Notes under the pieces: generated by a model | Told to the model about the DNA's origin: nothing | The model's input: only the letters and a program-made list of their open reading frames with translations | Database searches by the model: none | Program-made: the position numbers and the translations under genes | NCBI GenBank assembly: GCA_903828675.1 | Contig: CAIKND010000001.1 | Span: 1 to 64,000 of the forward strand | Reading direction: 5' to 3' | DNA from: an uncultured Acidobacteriaceae bacterium | Lineage (GTDB): Bacteria > Acidobacteriota > Terriglobia > Terriglobales > Acidobacteriaceae | DNA length: 64,000 nt | Shown: piece by piece, positions 1-8,987 of the stretch | How positions within the stretch are numbered: position 1 is the stretch's first letter | Layout of the letters: each line of letters begins with the position of its first letter

Positions 1-190
1 ACTTAGAGGTCTCGGAATGTGGCAAATATCGGAATACCAAAACCCTCACTGAGGCATTACCGATCGCTCTGCGGGCTTTGTAGGGCGATTCAGTTTTTCA
101 ATCTGCGTGACGTCCGACGTTTTTCAACAAGTTCCTAGAGATGAAAAATGAGTATAAATCAATGCGAATGAGCTCCAGTGCGACAAAGCG

Positions 191-221
191 CTGTGCCTTG
201 CATCATCCCCGCAAGGCACAG
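191..221 (-). terminator. Hairpin downstream of the GDPD gene
   Basis: A perfect 11-bp stem (CTGTGCCTTGC / GCAAGGCACAG) with a 9-nt loop lies about 50 bases beyond the stop codon of the minus-strand phosphodiesterase gene. The minus-strand bases after it are only mildly T-rich (CGCTTTGTCG), so it is a plausible but not textbook intrinsic terminator. Nothing else was recognised in bases 1-269. Confidence 0.5.
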
Positions 222-269
222 TGGGAATTAGATAGAACTAGCCCTCGCAACAAACACGATCTCCGGCGG

Positions 270-1580
270 TTATGGCTTTGGATTGGCAGGCAAAGGTGCA
301 CGCAAGATCTCCGGAACCACGTCCGTGCTGAACACCATTGGTGACTGGGTCAGGTAATAAGTGCGGATCGCCGGGTATCTTTCCTGAACCAGCAGAAGTG
401 TTCGGAAGTCAAAGCTCTGCACATCGGAGCGCTCTTCCATGTGAGCTGCGCTAATAAAACCGCAAAGTGTCTCGACAAATTCTCCAGGATCAACTGTCTT
501 GTTGGGCTCGAAAGCCAATGCCGGCATCGATTCGGCCTCCTTGATCTCCGCCTCGGTCTTGCCATCTGCCACTGCGGCTAGTTTTGCGTCAGAGTAGCCG
601 GCGGGCAAAATCTTGGTTTCAAGATTAAAGTGGACCCGCTCTGCCGTATGTGCACGTACGGCCGCGTCTGGTGATGACTTTCCTGCGCCGGTCCGGTACC
701 AGCGTGTATAGAAAGCAACAAAGCGGAATAGCTGTGCGGCATTCGTCGGCGCGTAAGGGCTGAACATGTGCTCTTGTGCAGCAAAAGCTACACTCACCGG
801 AGAAAGCGCCAGATCGTTTTTCTGCTCGGGGCCGAAATGCAACTTGTCGCAGATGAACTGACGCTGTGCATCGGTCATCGAAATGTCGTGAGCGTAGACA
901 CGATTCTCAATCGTGTAGGGCTGCCCGTCTGCGCGCCGGCATGACTGCGGGTTCAAAAACTGGTCATGCCAAATCAGCGACTGGTGGTCCGTTGTTACTC
1001 CCGTGTCGGTCTCGATTGTGGTAATGCCGTTGTCCAGTCCCACCTCAAACGCCGGCAGTGTATTCTCTGGGCGCAGGCCGCGTCCGCCCCGATGCCCCTG
1101 CGCATCAAAGCGATCAAGGTACCCAATCTGAGCCTTGTCACCCGCGGCTTTCTCTCTAGCCTCCTTCAGAACCGAGGCCAGCATGTCAGGCCGGTCTGAG
1201 ATGATCCCATCCACGTGTTGATCTAGCAGCTTGCGCATTGTGGCCTTGTCATCCACTGTCCAGGGCACGACAAGGAACCCTGCCGCCTGCAGTGTCTTAA
1301 CGTTGACTGAAGCCATCTCACCCAGCAGCGTATCTTTCAGGGGCGATAGCGCGGGCCTGAACCTGTCCCCATGCTGCTTGGCGTGGGTAGCCGCCCTCGT
1401 CATCAACGCGAGAAAGGGGTCATTCGCAATAGAGGACTCGCTCACTTTCTGCGCAATTCCAAGTGCTGAATCGATTATGAGAAGTGCGCAAAAAATGGAT
1501 AAAACACGCAGGGCGCTGAATGTCCGAGTCTTGCGCTGCAATTCGATCGCGTCAGCTGAGTAAGAGTCTTTACTGCGCAT
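270..1580 (-). CDS. Secreted or anchored glycerophosphodiester phosphodiesterase-like protein, apparently circularly permuted
   Basis: Probable product: a 436-residue GDPD-family enzyme releasing sn-glycerol 3-phosphate from glycerophosphodiesters outside the cytoplasm. The start at 1580 is chosen because AAAGGAG lies 8-9 bases upstream and a hydrophobic stretch (about residues 22-42) follows; the frame is open further upstream but overlaps glpD. The GDPD signature GHRGGRGLRPENT is at residues 162-174, followed by E190, D192 and the HD at 205-206. Unusually, the strand that normally ends the fold (WTVDD ... DGIISDRPDM) sits at residues 107-133, before the HRG motif. The C-terminus stops soon after the SFDFR strand without a second copy. 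It lies 67 bases after glpD, whose substrate it would supply. Family call is firm; activity of the rearranged fold is inferred. Confidence 0.8.
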   Translation of the reverse strand: MRSKDSYSADAIELQRKTRTFSALRVLSIFCALLIIDSALGIAQKVSESSIANDPFLALMTRAATHAKQHGDRFRPALSPLKDTLLGEMASVNVKTLQAAGFLVVPWTVDDKATMRKLLDQHVDGIISDRPDMLASVLKEAREKAAGDKAQIGYLDRFDAQGHRGGRGLRPENTLPAFEVGLDNGITTIETDTGVTTDHQSLIWHDQFLNPQSCRRADGQPYTIENRVYAHDISMTDAQRQFICDKLHFGPEQKNDLALSPVSVAFAAQEHMFSPYAPTNAAQLFRFVAFYTRWYRTGAGKSSPDAAVRAHTAERVHFNLETKILPAGYSDAKLAAVADGKTEAEIKEAESMPALAFEPNKTVDPGEFVETLCGFISAAHMEERSDVQSFDFRTLLLVQERYPAIRTYYLTQSPMVFSTDVVPEILRAPLPANPKP

Positions 1581-1647
1581 GGAAGTCTCTCCTTTGGTAC
1601 GGATAATCAAAGAGAAGCATTGGTATCCAGTTATGGTGGCCCCTGTT

Positions 1648-3228
1648 TCATGCGCCATCGCTTTCCTGGTAAACATAGCGCTTTGCTGTCTCCATAAAGT
1701 TAGCAAGATCGGTTGCCTTCCAGGCCTCACTTCGCTTTAGTTCCGCGCCTAGAATGTCGGCAACCAGTGGCGCCGCTTCAATGGCAGCACGAGCGTCGAG
1801 GAAAAGTGCGCGGGTGCGCCGGGCCAGCACATCCTCGACTGTGCGAGCCATTTCATGCCGAGCCGACCAGATCACTTCGCGCAGTTTGAATGGAAGACGA
1901 GGATGAATAGGTGCATCAAGAGTGGCGTTCTCAGATCCGATTGCCGCCAGCATGGGCAGATCAGAACCGTAAACGCGCTCCCACTCGGATGCGCCATTGA
2001 GTGAATCCTCGGTCCAGCCGTGGAGCCTCAAATCGAGAGTCCGCGAAGGTAATGCGGGAAGGGAAGCGACCGCGCAGGCACGGTCGATCGTATCTTGCCC
2101 CATGCGCCGGTACGTAGTCCATTTTCCTCCTGTAACTGTAACCACGCCGGATTGAGATACCAGAATTGTATGGTCTCTCGAAAGTTGCGCCGTCTTGACT
2201 CCGCCTTTGCGCACTAAGGGCCGCAAGCCCGACCACACACTGCGTATCTCATCGGCTCCCGGCGTGTGACCAAAGTAGCGAGTGATATGGTCCAGGAGAA
2301 ATTTCCGCTCTGAGGCAAGCGCGCGCGGCTCGGTCGACGCTGTATCAACCAGTTCATCTGTGGTCCCCACAATGGTTGCACCGTGCCAAGGGATAGCAAA
2401 CAGTACCCGGCCATCTGCCGTCTTCGGAATCATGAGTGCTGTATCGCCCGCCAAAAAGGAATGCGGCAAAACGAAATGCGTTCCCTGGCTTACGGCAAGC
2501 AACGAAGCATGCTCGCCGCGGTCCATGGAGAGTGTTTCCTCCGCATAGACCCCGCATGCATTGATCACAACCTTGGATTGCAGGTCAAACAGGTTGTCGC
2601 CTTCCCGGTCGCGTGCCTGGATGCCGACCGTCTTGCCGTCGCGCTGCAGAAAACCTACGGCTTCCACGTAGTTGATCGCGGTTCCGCCAAGATCCTGAAA
2701 GGTGCGCAACAATGAGATAGCGTACCGAGCATCGTCAAACTGCCCATCGTGATAAAGGATGCCTCCCCGAAGGCCATCTGCGATAATCCCCGGCAGCTTT
2801 TCAAGGGTGCTCTTGCGGGAGAGAAGCTCCGACCGCCCCAGCGAAAGGCGCCCCGAGAGTAGCTCGTAGATTTTCAGCCCGAGCCCATAGTACGGAAGCG
2901 AGCCATAACTGTAAGCTGGGACCACGAACGAGAGATCGTGGACAAGATGCGGTGCGTTCCTCAACATGTGGCCGCGCTCTCGCAAAGCATCGACGACCAG
3001 GGTCAAGTTAAGTTGCTCCAGGTAGCGGACGCCGCCGTGCACCAGCTTAGTGCTTCGGCTCGATGTCCCTTTGGCAAAGTCGAATCGCTCGACCAGCAGG
3101 GTTCGATAGCCCCGGGAAGCAGCCTCCACCGCAGTGCCAAGGCCACTTGCCCCGCCGCCAATCACCAACACATCCCAAGGCTCGCCTTGCTGTCCTAGCT
3201 GCTGCAGAATACCCGCTCTTAATGCCAT
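1648..3228 (-). CDS. glpD: Glycerol-3-phosphate dehydrogenase, FAD-dependent
   Basis: A 526-residue GlpD/GlpA-type flavoprotein that oxidises sn-glycerol 3-phosphate to dihydroxyacetone phosphate and passes electrons to the quinone pool at the membrane. The N-terminal dinucleotide-binding motif VIGGGASGLGTA is at about residues 22-33. The family segment TSSRSTKLVHGGVRYLEQ follows at about residues 56-73, and the C-terminal DAO_C region is present. Length is normal for the family. GGGAG lies about 9 bases upstream of the ATG. Co-directional with the phosphodiesterase gene 67 bases downstream, so the pair makes a short scavenging route from phospholipid head-group diesters to glycolysis. Confidence 0.93.
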   Translation of the reverse strand: MALRAGILQQLGQQGEPWDVLVIGGGASGLGTAVEAASRGYRTLLVERFDFAKGTSSRSTKLVHGGVRYLEQLNLTLVVDALRERGHMLRNAPHLVHDLSFVVPAYSYGSLPYYGLGLKIYELLSGRLSLGRSELLSRKSTLEKLPGIIADGLRGGILYHDGQFDDARYAISLLRTFQDLGGTAINYVEAVGFLQRDGKTVGIQARDREGDNLFDLQSKVVINACGVYAEETLSMDRGEHASLLAVSQGTHFVLPHSFLAGDTALMIPKTADGRVLFAIPWHGATIVGTTDELVDTASTEPRALASERKFLLDHITRYFGHTPGADEIRSVWSGLRPLVRKGGVKTAQLSRDHTILVSQSGVVTVTGGKWTTYRRMGQDTIDRACAVASLPALPSRTLDLRLHGWTEDSLNGASEWERVYGSDLPMLAAIGSENATLDAPIHPRLPFKLREVIWSARHEMARTVEDVLARRTRALFLDARAAIEAAPLVADILGAELKRSEAWKATDLANFMETAKRYVYQESDGA

Positions 3229-3410
3229 TTCCGTAACTCCCTATTACTGCTGCGCGAACTCGCGATGACTCCGCTAATTGCTAGAATATATTTCTTTTCC
3301 TCTGAATTGCGCCCTTCAATATATTATCGGCAGACTTCATAAGCGAAATGGTTGTGGATCGCTTGAGTGGGTGAAGCACCAGAGTGGCCAACGACGAAGG
3401 AGGCAAAAGT

Positions 3411-3446
3411 AATAGGGCGCCGACCACGGTGTCGTGGCCGGCGCCC
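3411..3446 (-). terminator. Terminator of the TonB receptor gene
   Basis: A 14-bp stem (3415-3428 with 3433-3446, one G-T type mismatch) and a GTGT loop begins 15 bases after the receptor stop codon. On the minus strand it runs into TATTACTTTTGCC. This separates the receptor from glpD, whose promoter would lie in 3229-3410. Confidence 0.8.
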
Positions 3447-3460
3447 TGGGGTCGCGCGGG

Positions 3461-6400
3461 TTAGTAGATCACCTTCAGTCCGAACTGGATAATGCGCGGC
3501 TGGAAGGTACTGGAAATGACGCCGCCACCGCTGGGGCTGTTGAGCGAGGACGAGGTACTGAGCGTTCCGGTAAGGCCGCTCGATGGCAGATACAGATTCG
3601 CGTGGTTGAACACATTGTAGAACTCGCTGCGGAATTCCAGCTTCATATCTTCGAACGGGATATGAAACTGCTTATTCAGGCTCAGGTTCGTCTCGTAGAA
3701 GGCTGGGGTGCGCCCAGGATTGCGAGGCGAATTTCCGAACGGGCTCAGCAAGTTGCCGCTGCCGTCCTTGGTGGCCGGCAGCGTAAAGGCAGCCCAATTC
3801 ACATATTGAATGTAGCCCGTGTTGGCCTGCTTCACTGACCTGCCTTGTGTCCGGGTCTGTCCCGCAACTACGTTGGGGCGGTATTCGTTAGCGCCGCGAT
3901 AAGTGGCCACAATCTGTTGGGACACGGCGGTGGATGCATTAGGTGTATAGGTTAGGTTGAATGGGGTGCCAGCCTGCATCGTGTTGATAGCGCTCACTTG
4001 CCATCCACCAAGCAATGCGTCTTCGGCGCCATTCATGCTGCTTAGGAAGCGCCGACCGCGTCCGAATGGAAGCTCGTATACCAAACTGGTGATGTTGGCG
4101 ATCGGCAGGTTGTAGTCTGACTGCGCATAATCCGCGTTGATGTTGTTGGCGTCCTGCGGAGAAGGCGTGTTGCCTTCCAGAGAAGCTGAAGCGTTGTCCA
4201 GCGAGTGCTCCCAGGTAAAGGAGTTCAGCATCGTAAGGCCGCCGGAGAGTTGTTGTTCATACTTTGCCTGAAGCGCGTTGTAGTGAGACTTGAACGCGTT
4301 GGGCGCTGCGGTGATGTCGCTCGGCCAGTTGGCAAATGGCCGCGCAAAGCCGTTGGCGGGGTTCTTCTGGTTCGCGTTCAAGAAGCCCTGGAGCTTGACG
4401 CCATGACTGCCAATGTAGGCCACATCGATCAGGATGTTTTTTGCCAACTGTCTCTGCACACTAAGGTGATAACTCTCGACGTAGCTATCTTTGGTGTTTT
4501 TCGGGATGTAGGTGATGTTGTCAGTGGCCGGGTTGAATGTAGTTACCAGGTTGGCTGGATACCCTTGGTCGGCTGTCACATAGCAGGTGGTGGCTGGAGC
4601 GCCGGAGGGGCATACATTGGTGGTGGTCGGTTTGGGTTGCGGCGCCTGAACGAAAACGGCCTGGGGTGCGTTGATTGCCAGGATGTCGCCCGAGCCGGCG
4701 CGAGTGTAATGAACATAGCTGATGCCGTAGCCGCCGCGCACAGAGGTCTTTGGCGTAAGTGCATAGGCAAAGCCGACCCGTGGACCGTAATCGCCCAGCG
4801 AGGGGTTCACCAGCGTCTTGCCGTACACGCCGCCCGCTGTAACCGGCGTGATGCCGTTGCCCGCGGTGGCGCCAGGAGAAAGGGTTAACACCGTTTGCGT
4901 TGTGGGATCGAAGTTCGAGATGTAGTTGTGCTGCTCTGAATACGGCGAACCATACTCCCAGCGAAGGCCCAGGTTAAGTGTCAACTTCGGGTTAAGCTTC
5001 CAGTCGTCTTGCGCGTAGACACTATCCATGGTCTGGCGCAGATGGGCTACAAAGTAGTTAGCCAGCCCATAAGTGCTGGTTAGGCCAAACATGAAGTCAG
5101 CCCAGTAGGTGTCGGCAACGGTTGTGCCGCCTGTGCTGTAGGCGCCGCCGTAGGTGTAAGAACCGTACAGCGGGTTGTTGTCGTTGACCGCCATCCAGAT
5201 CTTCTCGTACTCGTATCCGAACTTGAACGAGTGGCGTCCTCGCACCCAAGTGAAATTGAGCTTCGGATCCATCAGCGCTGGATTCTGCCATTGGGGATTG
5301 GTGCTTTGGCGGCCAAAGCCGCTGAAGTTGGAGATGGAGACTGTGGGCAGGCCGCCGGCTACCACGGGGTTAGTTGGTAGCCCAGGAATCGTGAGGGCGG
5401 TGTTGCCGATCGAAAGCGTGTATTTGCCCGCCTTGGTGCGCGACAGTCCGAGACGGGCGTCAAGCACCTTATTGGCACCCATTAGGCGCGTGTAGCCAAG
5501 TGCGATCTGCTGATCCAGAACCCGGATCGTTCCGTTGGTCTGACCGTCAATTGGCAGCGGAATCGTCGGGTTGTTCACGCCCGTTTCTTTGCGGTCGCTG
5601 ACGCGTAGGAACCACGAGTTGTTCGCGTTCTGGTGAAAGTCCAGACGAAGATCGCCCTTGTCTGCTTTGTCCGTGAACGGCGCTTCAAACGAGTAGTCGT
5701 TCGAGTTCAAGCCGGTCGTGGCCGAGCCGCTTAACGGCAGTGCGGTGATCTTCTTGAAATAGGAAATGAGCTTCGCTGACAATGGGTTGACGGCGCCGGT
5801 AGGAATCGCCGTGCCTGCCGGGTACGATGCTCCGGTTGTCGGGTTCTGCACTGCAACCACGAGTATGCCATTGAGTTCATTCTGAGTAGGCAGCGTCAGC
5901 ACCGTCAGAGGCTTCAGCGTTGCCCGCAGACCCTCATAGTCCAGAAAGAAGAACAGTCTGTCCTTGACGATGGGTCCGCCAAACGTCATGCCGAACTGGT
6001 TGCGGTTCAAAGTGGGCTTCTGAAACGGAACCGTAGTGCCGGTATTGCTGACCACGGTGGGCTTGAAGTAACCCTCGGCATTCAAGGCCGTGTTGCGAAT
6101 AAACTCGTACAACAAGCCGTGGAAGCGATTCGTCCCGCTGGCCGAGGCAACGTTAATCGTTGCGCCGGAAGACCGGCCGTACTCCGCGTTCTCGTTGTTC
6201 GTTACCACGTTGAACTGAGCCACTGAGTCCGGAGGTACCGAGATGATCTGATTGTCAAATCCCTGGTTGCTCTCGCCGTATGCGTTGTTGTCCATGCCGT
6301 CCAGCATGAAGTTATTGAACATGCTGCGTTGACCGTTGATGTTATAAGCACCTTGCCGCAAGAGACTGTTTAGCGAACTGGTCGTTGCTGCCGTTGGTGC

Positions 6401-7042
6401 CTGACGTGCCCCGGCCACCAGGCCCAGAAGGTCGGCGTAGTTTCGGCTGACAAGTGGAAACGCCGCAGTCTGGTAACCAGTGACTGTCTCACTCCGTTCG
6501 CTGGAGTCGGTTTCCAGTTGTAATGCCACATCGGTCACTTGCACCGTTGTTGCGCTCTTGCCAACTTCGAGTGTCAGGTCAATGCGCTGGCGGGAGCCAA
6601 CGGAAATCGTAATGTGATCTGCCACCGCCGTACTGAAGCCCGCATGTTCAGCTGATATCTTGTACCGGCCTGTATGGAGCGAAGGAACCTCGTACTGGCC
6701 TTCAGTTCCAGTTACCGAGGTATATGCCGCGCCCGTATCTTCATTCAATACTGTCACTGTTGCGCCCGGTAGCACTGCTCCCGTCGCATCGTGGATGGCG
6801 CCTACGAGGCTGCCGGTATCGTACTGTGCAAAGGCGATCGTTGCTGGAAACGTAAGTAAGAGTGCCAGGACAAAGTACATCCAACACGAGATGCGCATCC
6901 CGAATTTCACCTTATTGCTCCTTGCCTCTTTGCATACGTTCAGCAGTTGTGTACGTTCTTCGATAGAAACTGCGCGATTCCCTGTTCTCAAGGATTGCGC
7001 CGCCCCGATTTCCAGCCTCAAAGACAGATATTTCGAAATCAT
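3461..7042 (-). CDS. TonB-dependent receptor, Oar-like, with N-terminal CarboxypepD_reg domain
   Basis: An outer-membrane beta-barrel receptor of 1193 residues, typical of the large Acidobacteriota paralogous family thought to import oligosaccharides or other bulky substrates. After the signal peptide (hydrophobic core YFVLALLLTFPATIAFA) comes an Ig-like CarboxypepD_reg domain starting near QYDTGSLVGAI. The plug region follows (SLNSLLRQGAYNINGQR, then NNFMLDGMDNNAYG), then the barrel, which ends in the aromatic C-terminus FGLKVIY. Two starts are possible. The ATG at 7042 has a strong AGGAGG 5 bases upstream and gives a 48-residue extension before the signal peptide. The ATG at 6898 has AAGGTG and begins directly at the signal peptide. 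It has its own terminator. Substrate cannot be read from the sequence. Confidence 0.9.
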   Translation of the reverse strand: MISKYLSLRLEIGAAQSLRTGNRAVSIEERTQLLNVCKEARSNKVKFGMRISCWMYFVLALLLTFPATIAFAQYDTGSLVGAIHDATGAVLPGATVTVLNEDTGAAYTSVTGTEGQYEVPSLHTGRYKISAEHAGFSTAVADHITISVGSRQRIDLTLEVGKSATTVQVTDVALQLETDSSERSETVTGYQTAAFPLVSRNYADLLGLVAGARQAPTAATTSSLNSLLRQGAYNINGQRSMFNNFMLDGMDNNAYGESNQGFDNQIISVPPDSVAQFNVVTNNENAEYGRSSGATINVASASGTNRFHGLLYEFIRNTALNAEGYFKPTVVSNTGTTVPFQKPTLNRNQFGMTFGGPIVKDRLFFFLDYEGLRATLKPLTVLTLPTQNELNGILVVAVQNPTTGASYPAGTAIPTGAVNPLSAKLISYFKKITALPLSGSATTGLNSNDYSFEAPFTDKADKGDLRLDFHQNANNSWFLRVSDRKETGVNNPTIPLPIDGQTNGTIRVLDQQIALGYTRLMGANKVLDARLGLSRTKAGKYTLSIGNTALTIPGLPTNPVVAGGLPTVSISNFSGFGRQSTNPQWQNPALMDPKLNFTWVRGRHSFKFGYEYEKIWMAVNDNNPLYGSYTYGGAYSTGGTTVADTYWADFMFGLTSTYGLANYFVAHLRQTMDSVYAQDDWKLNPKLTLNLGLRWEYGSPYSEQHNYISNFDPTTQTVLTLSPGATAGNGITPVTAGGVYGKTLVNPSLGDYGPRVGFAYALTPKTSVRGGYGISYVHYTRAGSGDILAINAPQAVFVQAPQPKPTTTNVCPSGAPATTCYVTADQGYPANLVTTFNPATDNITYIPKNTKDSYVESYHLSVQRQLAKNILIDVAYIGSHGVKLQGFLNANQKNPANGFARPFANWPSDITAAPNAFKSHYNALQAKYEQQLSGGLTMLNSFTWEHSLDNASASLEGNTPSPQDANNINADYAQSDYNLPIANITSLVYELPFGRGRRFLSSMNGAEDALLGGWQVSAINTMQAGTPFNLTYTPNASTAVSQQIVATYRGANEYRPNVVAGQTRTQGRSVKQANTGYIQYVNWAAFTLPATKDGSGNLLSPFGNSPRNPGRTPAFYETNLSLNKQFHIPFEDMKLEFRSEFYNVFNHANLYLPSSGLTGTLSTSSSLNSPSGGGVISSTFQPRIIQFGLKVIY

Positions 7043-7555
7043 ACTGCCTCCTAATTTTCAGAAATCATAGCAAGCACATCTACTTACAATGGTTAAGGTT
7101 CCAACAAAACAAAAATCCACCCCCAACCACCAGACCTCTACCCTCGGGTCGCAAAGCCCCTGACCCTGCCGGTAAAGGACTTGTAATTGGCGGTGGATTT
7201 CTCTCTTGACTCTCCCGCGCAAGGAAACTAGCAATCAACTGCAAGGCATGTCAAGAGAAAAATGACAGACCTCAGGCTTTTCGCAGAGATGGGTTCTCAC
7301 CCAAGTTTTTGATGTGTGTCTATGCCTTGGAGAATGAAACCTTGTGTTTGCTGAGAGTTATGGAGCCAAATTTGGAAATCAGACGGCAACAAAGAGGATT
7401 GCGTGTAATGCACGCAGGTAAAGAACCACCTTCTGGAGTACCCGCGGGATGCCTTTGGGCGTCATCTTTATTCGCACAATCAGTTGCGCAACAGTCAGAC
7501 GCCGCAATCCCGCTCAGACTGTCAAAACTTGCAATCTTCCGGCTTTAGCAAGAAA
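7043..7555. other. Intergenic region upstream of the TonB receptor
   Basis: No convincing gene. It must hold the receptor promoter. A 9-bp inverted repeat (TCTCTTGAC at 7202-7210, GTCAAGAGA at 7250-7258) and a separated AATCCACC/GGTGGATT pair are visible; their role is unknown. Confidence 0.5.
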
Positions 7556-7590
7556 TGGGTGAATGGGCAGGAATCGAACCTGCACTCACG
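7556..7590 (-). pseudogene. tRNA 3'-end remnant (T-arm and acceptor strand only)
   Basis: Read on the minus strand, a perfect T-arm (stem GCAGG/CCTGC around loop TTCGATT) is followed by a 7-base acceptor 3' strand CCATTCA, a discriminator C and an encoded CCA. No anticodon arm or D-arm can be folded upstream; the NtrC-type gene begins instead. Such 3' fragments are left when elements integrate into tRNA genes. Identity of the parent tRNA was not determined. Confidence 0.6.
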
Positions 7591-7604
7591 CCCGTCCTGT
7601 AGAT

Positions 7605-8987
7605 CTATTTGGAATATTTGCCTACCTTGTAACCGAGATCGCTCCTTGAGAGGCCGAGTCGTCTCGCGGCTTCAGCTTGTACACCCGCAGATGAGTCGAT
7701 CGCTCGCTCAACCACAATCTTCTCGAGTGTGGCCAGCAACTCCCGAATATCCAACTGCTCCGGAAGTTGCGCTGCGAACTCTTCTATAGCCGACGAGAAA
7801 CTAAGTGACTTGGGCACCGCCGCACCAGCCTGGAGTGGGAAGTCCTCAGGTTGCAGTTCCGCTTGCCGCCCTAGAATCAGCGCCCGCTCAAGCAGGTTCG
7901 CCAACTCTCTTACGTTTCCCGGGAACGGGTAGCTGTTTAACCTCTCAAGCGCATCTCGGCTCACCGGCTTGCTCTGTACTTTCATCTCACCAGCGATCTT
8001 GGAGGTTAGCATCCGGCAGAGTTCGCCGATGTCCTCCCTTCGCTCGCGCAGGGGAGGAATCGAAATTGGAACTACGGCCAGCCGATAGAAGAGATCCTCG
8101 CGAAACTGTCCACTTTGAAATCGTTCCTGGAGGTCGCGGTGGGTAGCGGCGAGAACTCGCACATCCACTTTCCTAGGCACCGTTGAACCGACGCGCTGAA
8201 TTTCTCCAGTCGAGAGCACTCTCAAGAGCTTTGCTTGTGCGGCTGGAGACATCTCCGCCACCTCATCAAGGAAGAGTGTGCCCTCATGCGCAGCTTCAAA
8301 AAGTCCGCCTCTTGCTTTGTCGGCTCCGGTGAAGGCCCCCCGCTCGTGCCCAAACAACTCGCTTTCCAACAGCGACTCGGTCATTGCAGCGCAATTGATT
8401 GCAATGAACGGCCGATGTGACCTGAGTCCATTACGGTGAATCGCGCGGGCGACAAGTTCCTTTCCTGTTCCGGTTTCTCCAGTGATAAGCACCGTTGAAT
8501 TTGTGCCTGCTACGCGAGTAATCAGTTCGCGTACCTGGCGGATGCCATCGCTACTTCCGACGATCTCATCGGTGCCTTCCAGCTTCCGCACCTCAGTCCG
8601 CAGGACTGCATTCTCGCGGAGAAGAATCGTATGCTCACACGCGCGCCGAATGGTCGCTCTCATCACGTCAAGGTCAAACGGCTTGGTAAGAAAATCAAAC
8701 GCCCCGTGGCGCATGCTCTCTACTGCAAGTTCCACTGTACCGACGGCCGTAAGGAAGACGACCGAGGTTGTGGGGTTGGAGTCCCGAACTTCTCGAAGAA
8801 CATCCAAACCTGATCCGTCATGCATCTTTTGATCGGTGATGACGGCGTCGAAGTCCTCGTTCGATAAGAGTTCCTTCGCCTCCGAAGTGCCAGACGCTTC
8901 AAATGTAAGATGGGAGTCAAGACGTAGATTCGCTCTGAGAATCCGTCTCATGTTAGGCTCGTCATCGACGATTAATAACTTACCCAT
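7605..8987 (-). CDS. Sigma-54-dependent response regulator, NtrC family
   Basis: A 460-residue transcription activator. Domains: receiver (LLIVDDEPNMRR at the N-terminus, phosphoacceptor Asp in the DAVITDQKMHDG stretch), AAA+ domain with Walker A GETGTGKE, the sigma-54-contacting GAFTGA loop and Walker B-like GTLFLDEV, then a Fis-type HTH (EAARRLGLSRSDLGYK) at the extreme C-terminus. The start at 8987 is preferred because GGGAG lies 7 bases upstream and the receiver begins at once. Its start overlaps the end of the kinase gene by 8 bases, so the two are translationally coupled. Divergent from the multicopper operon, which is a natural candidate target. Confidence 0.93.
   Translation of the reverse strand: MGKLLIVDDEPNMRRILRANLRLDSHLTFEASGTSEAKELLSNEDFDAVITDQKMHDGSGLDVLREVRDSNPTTSVVFLTAVGTVELAVESMRHGAFDFLTKPFDLDVMRATIRRACEHTILLRENAVLRTEVRKLEGTDEIVGSSDGIRQVRELITRVAGTNSTVLITGETGTGKELVARAIHRNGLRSHRPFIAINCAAMTESLLESELFGHERGAFTGADKARGGLFEAAHEGTLFLDEVAEMSPAAQAKLLRVLSTGEIQRVGSTVPRKVDVRVLAATHRDLQERFQSGQFREDLFYRLAVVPISIPPLRERREDIGELCRMLTSKIAGEMKVQSKPVSRDALERLNSYPFPGNVRELANLLERALILGRQAELQPEDFPLQAGAAVPKSLSFSSAIEEFAAQLPEQLDIRELLATLEKIVVERAIDSSAGVQAEAARRLGLSRSDLGYKVGKYSK

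Noticed and set aside
7236-7260. TTGACATGCCTTGCA on the minus strand as a sigma-54 promoter for the TonB receptor
   Set aside because: The spacing between the GG-like and GC elements is wrong and the first GG is absent.
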